Positions 1 to 5,013 of a stretch of 7,908 bases of DNA are shown here, in pieces. Below the pieces are notes generated by a model. It did not search any database. It was not told where the DNA came from and was given only the letters and a program-made list of their open reading frames with translations. Within the stretch, counting starts at the first letter, position 1, and every line of letters begins with the position of its first letter. Location of the stretch: the NCBI GenBank assembly GCA_030637455.1, contig DAOWGL010000126.1:1-7908 (forward strand), in the 5' to 3' direction. The DNA is from Candidatus Nitrosopumilus sp. (GTDB taxonomy: Archaea > Thermoproteota > Nitrososphaeria > Nitrososphaerales > Nitrosopumilaceae). The position numbers and the translations under genes were made by a program.

Positions 1-353
1 ATATGAAATCCTGTAAATCCTTTAGTTCTTGCTGCATCAACTACTGCATTTGCAGCTTTCATTGCAGCAAATGGTGATGATTCGTATCTGTCGGCATTAA
101 CATGTACACCGCCAGAACTGATGGATACTGTTTCAGCGCCTGTAAGGTCGGTCATGTGAATAATTGTATTATTATAACTACTGTAAATATGGGCAATTCC
201 CCATTTTTCAGGACCTTCTTTTTTTGTCTCTGGTTGAGGTTTTGATTCTTGAACAGCTTCAGTTTTTACTTCTTCTACAGCTTTAGTCTCTACAACTACA
301 GCTTCAGTCTTTTCTACTGGTGCCTCTTGAACCTCAGTTTCTACTTCTGACAA
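1..353 (-). CDS. rps11: Small ribosomal subunit protein uS11 (5' part, runs off the window start)
   Basis: This is ribosomal protein uS11, which sits on the platform of the 30S subunit near the mRNA exit and helps shape the 690 and 790 loop region of 16S rRNA. The visible 117 codons contain the archaeal uS11 core from about residue 48 ([18 protein letters not shown], then [15 protein letters not shown] and [14 protein letters not shown]). The C-terminal part lies beyond the window. I chose the TTG at 353 as the start because an in-frame TAG lies two codons upstream, the next in-frame ATG is inside the conserved core, and a TATA-like element centred about 27 nt upstream fits a leaderless mRNA. 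The odd feature is a roughly 47-residue acidic, low-complexity tail before the core, rich in Glu, Val, Thr and Lys, with the pentapeptide KTEAV occurring twice (residues 15-19 and 30-34). Family assignment is very secure; the role of the tail is unknown. Confidence 0.96.
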   Translation of the reverse strand, partial: MSEVETEVQEAPVEKTEAVVVETKAVEEVKTEAVQESKPQPETKKEGPEKWGIAHIYSSYNNTIIHMTDLTGAETVSISSGGVHVNADRYESSPFAAMKAANAVVDAARTKGFTGFH

Positions 354-375
354 TGTCTAATCAGGTCTTAAAGGG

Positions 376-384
376 TTTAAAATA
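376..384 (-). promoter_or_regulatory. TATA box (box A) of the uS11 gene
   Basis: Read on the minus strand this is TATTTTAAA. Its centre is about 27 nt upstream of the TTG start at 353, the distance expected for archaeal TBP binding when transcription begins at or within a few bases of the start codon. Confidence 0.6.
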
Positions 385-438
385 CATTGATTTTTCATAC
401 TTGCCTTAATTTGGGCACCATTGCATATTCAATGACTA

Positions 439-447
439 TTCATATAC
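439..447 (+). promoter_or_regulatory. TATA box of the 106-residue membrane-anchored protein gene
   Basis: TTCATATAC is centred about 26 nt upstream of the ATG at 470, again fitting a leaderless transcript. The 116-nt divergent gap 354-469 holds this element and the uS11 box as separate promoters; nothing else was recognised in it. Confidence 0.5.
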
Positions 448-469
448 TGTGATCATCTGGATGCATTAA

Positions 470-790
470 ATGGCATCCATTCTGTTCTTGGCAATTGGTA
501 TAGCAGTTGCAACTGCATTAATGGCTTCAGTGGCAATTCATTTTTTGACTCCGATCGGAGATTCCGGTTTATCCCCTCAAGAACAAAGCTGTCAACTGAT
601 TGTTAATGAAGGATATAGAATTCATGCAATGTATCCTGATTCTAGCCCAGATGAACTTCTGAATGATGATTTTAAACGCTTGATGTATCTGGATGAAATG
701 TGGATTACTGAATGTGTTAACGTTTTACCTGCAGAATCAGTTTTTAGTATTGTAAATAATGTTGAACGAGATTTTTCATATGGGGAATAA
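470..790 (+). CDS. Small membrane-anchored protein of unknown function
   Basis: I do not recognise the family. The 106-residue product starts with one hydrophobic segment (about residues 3-26, SILFLAIGIAVATALMASVA), which looks like an uncleaved signal anchor, followed by a polar, acidic domain of about 80 residues probably facing outside the cell. Two cysteines (residues 41 and 82) in that domain could form a disulfide. The ATG at 470 fits the upstream TATA box; an ATG nine bases earlier is closed at once by a stop. The TAA stop ends at 790 and directly abuts the stop of the convergent thiL gene at 791, so the two genes have no spacer. Codon use resembles that of the neighbours, with no sign of transfer. 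The topology is inferred from hydropathy read by eye. Confidence 0.75.
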   Translation: MASILFLAIGIAVATALMASVAIHFLTPIGDSGLSPQEQSCQLIVNEGYRIHAMYPDSSPDELLNDDFKRLMYLDEMWITECVNVLPAESVFSIVNNVERDFSYGE

Positions 791-1741
791 TTATTTGAAA
801 TGCTTCCAACCTCTATCTTTTAACTGAATCAAATCGTTACCCTTTTCAACATACACACCTTTACCTGAAGTGACAAAACCTATTTCTATAATTGGGATTT
901 TCAATGATTTTGCATTCTTTATTATAGTTTTTTTATAATTTGGAGATGTAGTGAAAACAAATTCATATTCTTCCCCACCGTTGAATACTAAATTGTTTAA
1001 ATTCAATTTATAAGATTTTACAAAATTTTCCAAATCTTTTGATGCTGGAATTTTGGTTATGATGAATTTATTTTTGCTTTGTTTTGCCATTTCATTTAAT
1101 GTTGTAGATAACCCATCACTGGAATCCATTGACGATGAAAAATACTTCTTGTTTTTTATTCCAAAATTGAGTCTAGGTTTTGGTTTCATGACTGAATTAA
1201 TTGCTTTTTTCACAAATTCTGTTTTTCCTCTTTTTTTACCAAGAATCATGTCTAATCCAGCTGCTGTATATCCAAATGGACCTGTAACAAATATCAGATC
1301 TCCTTTTTTTGAATCCTTTCTTGTAACTATTTTGTCTGCAATTCCAAAAAGACATACGTTGAATACAATTTCCTTGCCTCCGTTTGTATCTCCTCCTAAA
1401 ATTGAAATGTTGAATTCTTTGGATGCTTTTCTAAAACCAGAAACAATTTGATTAATTTTTGAGCGTGAAATAGTCTTTGGAAGATTTACTGAAATCATTC
1501 CATATGATGGTTTGACACCTTTTGAGGCAAAATCACTTACACATGCTACGATACTTTTTCTTGCAGCATCCGATAATTTCATTTTAGATGGAATATCTGT
1601 ACTTTGTACTAATGTGTCTGTCTTTGCCACAATTTTGTTTTTGCCTAGATTAAAAACTTCTACATCTTCTGAATCAAATTTGTTTTTACCTAATCCCTTT
1701 CGAAAAATTTCAATTATTGATGTTTCATCTAATTTTTTCAT
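791..1741 (-). CDS. thiL: Thiamine-monophosphate kinase ThiL
   Basis: ThiL phosphorylates thiamine monophosphate to thiamine diphosphate with ATP, the last step of cofactor biosynthesis (EC 2.7.4.16), in the cytoplasm. The 316-residue length and motif order match the ThiL/PurM-like fold: KTDTLV (40-45), SDFASKG (69-75), GGDTNGG (116-122), MDSSDGLS (205-212), GGEEYEFVF (255-263) and the ThiL-typical C-terminal GWKHF (311-315). The N-terminal Mg/phosphate loop, usually G-D-D-A/C-A, is diverged here to S-E-D-V-E (24-28), keeping acidic residues but not the exact pattern. The ATG at 1741 lies inside the end of the upstream mutase gene (17-nt overlap, different frame), and the next in-frame Met is residue 54, so translation is probably coupled. 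A selenide-dikinase-like or other PurM relative is less likely given the GGDT and GWKHF motifs. Confidence 0.92.
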   Translation of the reverse strand: MKKLDETSIIEIFRKGLGKNKFDSEDVEVFNLGKNKIVAKTDTLVQSTDIPSKMKLSDAARKSIVACVSDFASKGVKPSYGMISVNLPKTISRSKINQIVSGFRKASKEFNISILGGDTNGGKEIVFNVCLFGIADKIVTRKDSKKGDLIFVTGPFGYTAAGLDMILGKKRGKTEFVKKAINSVMKPKPRLNFGIKNKKYFSSSMDSSDGLSTTLNEMAKQSKNKFIITKIPASKDLENFVKSYKLNLNNLVFNGGEEYEFVFTTSPNYKKTIIKNAKSLKIPIIEIGFVTSGKGVYVEKGNDLIQLKDRGWKHFK

Positions 1742-3023
1742 AACTTTGATTTACCATTTTTATCATATCCTTGACTATCTCTTTACATTTTTCTTCATTA
1801 TTTGATTCTGCTGAAACTCTAATGATGTCTTCTGTATTTGATTTTCTGATTAGTACCCAACTATCTTCATCGATAATCCCTTTGATTCCATCTAATGTAA
1901 TTATTTCAGAATAGTCTTTTGAAATTTTTAATTTTACTTCTTCGATAACTTTGTCGTGAAACTCTGAATCAATTTTAGTTTTATCTCTAATCTGAATATA
2001 ACTTTCCATGTAATTTAATATCTCATTAAATTTTGAACCTCCTAACATAGATGCAATGAGACCACTTGTCAGAATGCCTTCTCTACAATAATTAAATTCA
2101 GGTAAAATAAAACCACCGCTACTACCTTCACCTCCAGCCTGTGCATTATTCTTTAGCATGAGATCTATTACGTTTGCTTCCCCTACTTTGGATCTTTGCA
2201 CAGTTCCTCCTTTTTCTTTGATAAATTTTTCAACTGATACACTGGTATCAATACTTAGAACAAATTTTTTGTAACCTAACTCTAATGATTTTGCTACGCC
2301 TAAACCGAGTGTAACATCCGGCGTTTGTTTTTCCCCGTCTTTGACAACAACTAATCTATCTCCATCTAGATCAAATGCAAATCCAATGTCTTTTTTATTG
2401 GTTGTAGTAATTAATTCTGATAAATTATCTGATGTTGGATCGGGTCCTCTTGAACATTCAGAAATATTTTCATTAATTACTTGAACATCACATCCAATTC
2501 CTCTTAGTAATTCTGGAGCGAAATCTTTAGCGGCCCCTCCTCCTATATCTACTACAATTTTTGGCTTGTTTTCCAAATTTCCTATGATTTTTTTTGCATC
2601 TTCAATATATGATGAAGTAATTTCAGTCTCAATACCAATTCTGGTTTTTACAATATCTTGATGTTGGATAATTTGTGGAAGTTCATGCTCATTTATTCCT
2701 CGTCCGTCAATGATGAATTTCATTCCATTCCATTCTAATGGATTATGTGATGAAGAAATTACTAATCCAGCTCCGTAATTTCTCGCTTCTCTGAAAACTA
2801 CTGGAGTTGGAACTGTTTCTAAATTAAAAATATCAATCCCATTTTTCATCAGTGCTGCACTTGCAGATTCTTTTACCATTGAACCTGATGGTCTGGTATC
2901 TTTCCCAATAACACATTTTTTTGATTTTATTAATGATGAAAAATTATTACAAAATTCTAATACATCTTTTAGGTTAAGATCTTCTCCAAATATTCCTCTA
3001 ATTCCTGAAATAGTTTTTTTCAT
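1725..3023 (-). CDS. glmM: Phosphoglucosamine / phosphomannomutase family enzyme
   Basis: This is an alpha-D-phosphohexomutase, which moves a phosphate between C6 and C1 of a hexose or hexosamine through a phosphoserine enzyme. In archaea such enzymes feed UDP-GlcNAc or nucleotide-mannose synthesis for glycans. All four landmarks are present in the 432-residue protein: SGIRGIFG (6-13) and GKDTRPSG (40-47); the active-site serine S92 in SSSHNP (90-95); the Mg-binding loop DLDGDR (218-223); the sugar-specificity loop GGEGSSGG (297-304, normally GGE-x-SGG or similar); and the phosphate-binding loop RKSNTED (393-399). The length is normal for archaeal GlmM/PMM. The ATG at 3023 is about 24 nt from a TATA-like element. 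It is the first gene of a two-gene unit with thiL. Substrate (glucosamine or mannose phosphate) cannot be fixed from sequence alone, so the symbol is the closest label rather than a proof. Confidence 0.93.
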   Translation of the reverse strand: MKKTISGIRGIFGEDLNLKDVLEFCNNFSSLIKSKKCVIGKDTRPSGSMVKESASAALMKNGIDIFNLETVPTPVVFREARNYGAGLVISSSHNPLEWNGMKFIIDGRGINEHELPQIIQHQDIVKTRIGIETEITSSYIEDAKKIIGNLENKPKIVVDIGGGAAKDFAPELLRGIGCDVQVINENISECSRGPDPTSDNLSELITTTNKKDIGFAFDLDGDRLVVVKDGEKQTPDVTLGLGVAKSLELGYKKFVLSIDTSVSVEKFIKEKGGTVQRSKVGEANVIDLMLKNNAQAGGEGSSGGFILPEFNYCREGILTSGLIASMLGGSKFNEILNYMESYIQIRDKTKIDSEFHDKVIEEVKLKISKDYSEIITLDGIKGIIDEDSWVLIRKSNTEDIIRVSAESNNEEKCKEIVKDMIKMVNQSYEKIR

Positions 3024-3042
3024 TTAGTCCATTTCGGAAAGG

Positions 3043-3052
3043 CTTTTTATTA
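3043..3052. promoter_or_regulatory. Shared AT-rich promoter element between glmM and tRNA-Thr
   Basis: CTTTTTATTA lies in the 53-nt gap between two divergent genes. Its centre is about 24 nt from the glmM ATG on one side and about 30 nt from the tRNA-Thr 5' end on the other, so it is placed to act as a TATA box in both directions. No second TATA-like element is evident in the gap. A purine-rich BRE-like stretch (GGAAAGG) precedes it on the plus strand. Confidence 0.5.
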
Positions 3053-3076
3053 ACTCTGATGGATTTATCCAAACGT

Positions 3077-3150
3077 GCCTTGGTAGCTCAGCCTGGTAGA
3101 GCGAACGCCTCGTAAGCGTTAGGTCGCGGGTTCGTACCCCGTTCAAGGCT
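3077..3150 (+). tRNA. tRNA-Thr (anticodon CGT, reads ACG)
   Basis: The sequence folds as a complete 74-nt cloverleaf: acceptor GCCTTGG with TCAAGGC (one G-U pair) and discriminator T; D stem GCTC/GAGC; anticodon stem AACGC/GCGTT with loop CTCGTAA, giving anticodon CGT; T stem GCGGG/CCCGT with loop TTCGTAC. There is no intron and no encoded CCA, so the CCA end must be added enzymatically, as is common in archaea. It is followed by a T6 run that is a likely terminator. Confidence 0.97.
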
Positions 3151-3157
3151 TTGATAA

Positions 3158-3163
3158 TTTTTT
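3158..3163 (+). terminator. T-run terminator after tRNA-Thr
   Basis: Six T residues begin 8 nt after the tRNA 3' end, with no hairpin before them, the usual form of an archaeal intrinsic terminator. The A4 that follows (3164-3167) gives a short T-run on the minus strand downstream of the 27-residue peptide gene that ends at 3182. Confidence 0.45.
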
Positions 3164-3181
3164 AAAATGTCTAGATAATTG

Positions 3182-3265
3182 TTAAGCTGACTCATCGAAG
3201 GTTTCAATATCTGTTTCTAGTTCTTTTCCTAAACCTTCCCACCATTGTTTTGTTTGATCTACCAA
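3182..3265 (-). CDS. Putative 27-residue small protein
   Basis: A short reading frame with protein-like composition begins at TTG 3265 and ends with TAA. The peptide begins MVDQTKQWWEGLGKELETD and ends with an acidic stretch and a C-terminal Ala; it reads as an amphipathic, acidic helix with a Trp pair. Support comes from the setting: a TATA-like CTATAAAG lies about 37 nt upstream, a G-rich AAGGGG about 6 nt before the TTG could act as a ribosome binding site, and the frame is closed by TGA eight codons upstream, so the TTG is the only good start. It fills most of an otherwise empty gap between tRNA-Thr and the next gene. I do not recognise a family and no function is suggested. Its reality depends on conservation in related genomes. 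Confidence 0.5.
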   Translation of the reverse strand: MVDQTKQWWEGLGKELETDIETFDESA

Positions 3266-3271
3266 AATATT

Positions 3272-3277
3272 CCCCTT
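3272..3277 (-). promoter_or_regulatory. Possible ribosome binding site of the 27-residue peptide gene
   Basis: AAGGGG on the minus strand sits 6 nt upstream of the TTG at 3265. Most genes here look leaderless, so a ribosome binding site would be unusual, and it is part of what supports this small frame being translated. Confidence 0.3.
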
Positions 3278-3297
3278 GTAATTAACTCAGAATTGTC

Positions 3298-3305
3298 CTT
3301 TATAG
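3298..3305 (-). promoter_or_regulatory. TATA box of the 27-residue peptide gene
   Basis: On the minus strand this reads CTATAAAG. It would start transcription near 3275, giving a leader of about 10 nt before the TTG at 3265. A perfect 14-bp palindrome lies 17 bp upstream of it. Confidence 0.45.
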
Positions 3306-3322
3306 ATCTGTCGGTTGATTTA

Positions 3323-3336
3323 CAATTGATCAATTG
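3323..3336. repeat. Perfect 14-bp palindrome, possible operator
   Basis: CAATTGATCAATTG is an exact inverted repeat without spacer. It lies between the end of the 62-residue membrane protein gene and the TATA box of the 27-residue peptide gene, where an activator or repressor could bind. Whether it is functional is not shown by sequence alone; AT-rich palindromes can arise by chance. Confidence 0.4.
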
Positions 3337-3356
3337 CTGATAATTTTTAAAATATA

Positions 3357-3545
3357 CTAACTTTCTTTTTCTTCAACTTTCTTGTTTTTTATCTTTCTAT
3401 AGATGATTATCATTAGTGCAGCACCTGCACAACCCCAAAATAATGGTGATAATCCTGGATTAATGGTTGGTTGTAATATTCCCATAAACCCTAATGACAT
3501 TATTGCTACAAGAACTAATCCAATTATTTCAAGTAATTTTGCCAT
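3357..3545 (-). CDS. Small two-helix membrane protein of unknown function
   Basis: The 62-residue product has two hydrophobic segments (about residues 4-24 and 34-50) joined by a short Pro/Gly-rich loop (PTINPGLSP), and ends in a highly charged tail (YRKIKNKK then VEEKES). Basic residues after the second helix suggest that both ends are cytoplasmic. The ATG at 3545 lies about 33 nt from a TATATA element shared with the divergent gene at 3603. An overlapping plus-strand frame across this region is a shadow: it lacks a promoter and has poor composition. I do not recognise the family, and the residue pattern gives no catalytic hint. The divergent partner is also a small two-helix protein, which may hint at a common membrane role but proves nothing. 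Confidence 0.72.
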   Translation of the reverse strand: MAKLLEIIGLVLVAIMSLGFMGILQPTINPGLSPLFWGCAGAALMIIIYRKIKNKKVEEKES

Positions 3546-3572
3546 TTCTCTACTGATTTTCTCAAATCAAAA

Positions 3573-3581
3573 AGATATATG
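3573..3581. promoter_or_regulatory. Shared TATATA promoter element between two divergent membrane protein genes
   Basis: The AGATATATG core is close to self-complementary. It is centred about 26 nt before the GTG at 3603 on the plus strand and about 32 nt before the ATG at 3545 on the minus strand, so it can explain transcription both ways, with a leaderless mRNA to the right and a leader of about 7 nt to the left. The 57-nt gap shows no second candidate. Confidence 0.5.
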
Positions 3582-3602
3582 GTTTTGTAAACCAAGAAAT
3601 TT

Positions 3603-3815
3603 GTGGATAAATATCTACTAGTAATTTTAATTTTCATGGTTGTAACTATACCAATTGCATTTGTTGAACCATCATCTGGGGAATTCCGTGATCCTCCTCT
3701 TATTTCATTATTTTATGCCGCTATAGCGGGAATCATAATTATTTTTGCGTACAGCACATACAAAGAAAGAAAAGAACGTCAAGCAGCTAACGCAAAAAGA
3801 AGATCTAGAAAATAA
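3603..3815 (+). CDS. Small membrane protein with basic C-terminal tail, unknown function
   Basis: The 70-residue product has two hydrophobic segments (about residues 4-20 and 34-51), separated by a short polar loop (EPSSGEFRDPP), and a strongly basic cytoplasmic-type tail (YKERKERQAANAKRRSRK). The GTG at 3603 is chosen because it is the first start after the TATATA element, at the leaderless distance of about 26 nt; no in-frame ATG exists upstream. The gene ends only 3 nt before the stop of the convergent winged-helix gene. The family is not recognised. The basic tail could touch phospholipid head groups or nucleic acid, but this is speculation. Confidence 0.68.
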   Translation: MDKYLLVILIFMVVTIPIAFVEPSSGEFRDPPLISLFYAAIAGIIIIFAYSTYKERKERQAANAKRRSRK

Positions 3816-3818
3816 ATT

Positions 3819-4100
3819 TTAAAGTTCTAATCCGAATGAACCTGCAATGCTTGAAAAATTCATGTAAGAGTCCAAGTATTGTCTGCCTTTGGATGTAATT
3901 ACAAAAGTATTCTTACCGTCAAATTCTATTTTATTGATTAGACCTGCTCCTGTCAAATTTCCCAAGAATTTTGATAATCTTGAATGTGATAAATTTGCCT
4001 TTGTAAGTAAGGCTGTTGTTTTAATGCCTTCTTGACCAGACTGTTGAGTAGCATCTAGTAAATCTGCAACAATTTGCATGCTGGTTCTATAGGAAGTCAT
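3819..4100 (-). CDS. Archaeal winged-helix transcription regulator
   Basis: The 93-residue protein has the layout of the small archaeal winged-helix family seen in many Nitrososphaerota genomes (HTH_45 / ArnR1-like type). An N-terminal helix (IVADLLDATQQSG) is followed by the helix-turn-helix (KTTALLTKANLSHSRLSKFL, about residues 27-46), a third helix ending in GAGLI (51-55), a beta wing (KIEFDGKNTFVITSKG) and a C-terminal helix (RQYLDSYM). The family binds DNA as dimers and usually acts locally or as a global regulator. The ATG at 4100 lies 26 nt from a TATA box, so the mRNA is probably leaderless. It is divergent from the 194-residue Cys/His protein gene, and a small dyad, GGTATTACC (4131-4139), lies just upstream of its own TATA box, a plausible autoregulatory site. 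The target genes are unknown. Confidence 0.85.
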   Translation of the reverse strand: MTSYRTSMQIVADLLDATQQSGQEGIKTTALLTKANLSHSRLSKFLGNLTGAGLINKIEFDGKNTFVITSKGRQYLDSYMNFSSIAGSFGLEL

Positions 4101-4122
4101 ACGTAACTAAGTCTAAAACTAT

Positions 4123-4130
4123 GATATAAG
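4123..4130 (-). promoter_or_regulatory. TATA box of the winged-helix regulator gene
   Basis: CTTATATC on the minus strand is centred 26-27 nt before the ATG at 4100, so the mRNA is likely leaderless. The dyad GGTA-T-TACC (4131-4139) directly adjoins it on the upstream side, at the BRE position. Confidence 0.6.
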
Positions 4131-4152
4131 GGTATTACCACTAATTCAGATC

Positions 4153-4163
4153 AGATAAATAAG
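4153..4163 (+). promoter_or_regulatory. TATA box of the 194-residue protein gene
   Basis: AGATAAATAAG is centred about 27 nt upstream of the ATG at 4185, which fits a leaderless mRNA. It faces away from the regulator promoter within the same 84-nt gap. Confidence 0.45.
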
Positions 4164-4184
4164 CTCTGGAATAATTTCCGTGGA

Positions 4185-4769
4185 ATGTCTTCACAATCTC
4201 CAATTCCATGGTTTGATGACTTTGTAGGTGTTGCGTATAGATATTATGATTTGAGAATGAACGTAGTTCCATTATTTACTGACAGAAAAGAAGCTGCATC
4301 TCTTTGGCATGATACAATTCATCCTTGGGTTGATCCCTCAATTAAAATCCGATTTTTAGAGCTTGATGACAATTATTGGTTCATCATGGGTTCAGATTCA
4401 CAGAAACCTGATACGAATCTATCTTTTTTTAAAGAATTACCAAAATCAGAAAATTATGAACGATTCAAAAAAGGTCATGCTGGTGAAGCATATCTGAGAT
4501 TAGGAGTGTATGCAGACAAGTCTCTAGATGATGTAAAGAAAGATGCAGTATGCAATTGTAGTCATGAAGCTCAAGATCATGATGAAGGTGATGGTGATAT
4601 TTGCTTGTTTAATTCATGTGATTGTAAGAAATTTGCAAGTTTTCAAGTTAATTTACTAAAAAAGAAAAAAACAATCACTGATATCAAATTTTTAGAAGAA
4701 AAAGATCTAAAAAATGATCCACTTGTTTGGAATTGTATTAATGCGAATAAACTTTCAAAATTAGAATAA
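4185..4769 (+). CDS. Unknown protein with a Cys/His metal-binding cluster
   Basis: The 194-residue soluble protein is not recognised as a whole. The first 110 residues are rich in aromatic residues (PWFDDF, YRYYDLR, DDNYWFIMG) and look like a folded alpha/beta domain. Residues 123-150 carry a compact cluster, C-x-C-x-H-x4-H-x7-C-x4-C-x-C-x2-F (C123, C125, H127, H132, C140, C145, C147, F150), interrupted by an acidic insert (HDEGDGD). This spacing resembles the short CxCxH...CxC..F zinc-binding motif that recurs in hypothetical proteins of several archaea and bacteria. The remainder is Lys-rich (LLKKKKT), with one more Cys at 184. The ATG at 4185 fits its TATA box. It is divergent from a winged-helix regulator and its stop lies 2 nt from that of the convergent 55-residue zinc protein. 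Metal binding is inferred from spacing only. Confidence 0.8.
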   Translation: MSSQSPIPWFDDFVGVAYRYYDLRMNVVPLFTDRKEAASLWHDTIHPWVDPSIKIRFLELDDNYWFIMGSDSQKPDTNLSFFKELPKSENYERFKKGHAGEAYLRLGVYADKSLDDVKKDAVCNCSHEAQDHDEGDGDICLFNSCDCKKFASFQVNLLKKKKTITDIKFLEEKDLKNDPLVWNCINANKLSKLE

Positions 4770-4771
4770 AA

Positions 4772-4939
4772 TTAATCTAAATGCTTGTTTACTCTAACGT
4801 GTTCCCCTGGATAATATTCACTGAGTTGTTTTGAATAACATTTACCACATAATGTGCCGTCCATTTTCCATTCTTCCATTGCTTTGAATGTCAATTCTAC
4901 TGTTCCATCACAAATCACACATTTTTCTTTTTTACCCAA
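4772..4939 (-). CDS. Small Cys4 zinc-binding protein (55 residues)
   Basis: A short gene with two CxxC pairs: CVIC (7-10) and CGKC (31-34), spaced like a treble-clef or zinc-ribbon-type knuckle. Between them lies an aromatic, acidic helix (TFKAMEEWKMDG), and the tail is SKQLSEYYPGEHVRVNKHLD. The TTG at 4939 is chosen because the frame is closed by TAA seven codons upstream and a strong TATA box (TTTTATATCC on the minus strand) is centred about 26 nt away, the leaderless distance. The protein could be a nucleic-acid-binding or adaptor zinc finger; I do not assign a function. It ends 2 nt from the stop of the 194-residue Cys/His protein. The composition, four regularly spaced cysteines and promoter make it a real gene rather than noise, although it is easily missed because of its length and TTG start. 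Confidence 0.82.
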   Translation of the reverse strand: MGKKEKCVICDGTVELTFKAMEEWKMDGTLCGKCYSKQLSEYYPGEHVRVNKHLD

Positions 4940-4960
4940 AGTGACAATACTCTTTTAACT

Positions 4961-4970
4961 GGATATAAAA
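4961..4970 (-). promoter_or_regulatory. TATA box of the Cys4 zinc protein gene
   Basis: TTTTATATCC on the minus strand is centred about 26 nt before the TTG at 4939. It is one of the clearest TATA boxes in the window and decides the non-ATG start. Confidence 0.6.
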
Positions 4971-4994
4971 AACATTCTCGAATAAATCATGCTT

Positions 4995-5001
4995 AAAAAA
5001 A
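4995..5001 (-). terminator. T7 terminator closing the AIPR transcription unit
   Basis: Seven A on the plus strand give a T7 run on the minus strand, 12 nt after the stop of the 27-codon frame that follows the AIPR gene. It is the first long T-run after the AIPR stop, which places the mini-frame inside the same transcript. Confidence 0.45.
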
Positions 5002-5013
5002 TTATGTTAAATA

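Noticed and set aside
241..350. CRISPR-like or minisatellite repeat
   Set aside because: The repetitive look comes from similar Glu/Val/Thr/Ala codons in the uS11 N-terminal tail; there are no regular repeat-spacer units.
1053..1451. Open frame of 132 codons on the plus strand
   Set aside because: It lies wholly inside thiL on the opposite strand, has hydrophobic, Phe/Ser-rich composition typical of antisense frames in AT-rich DNA, and no promoter. A similar frame at 1512-1805 across the thiL start is rejected for the same reason.
3403..3621. Open frame of 72 codons on the plus strand
   Set aside because: It is antisense to the 62-residue membrane protein gene, crosses its promoter and overlaps the start of the 70-residue gene; composition is not protein-like.
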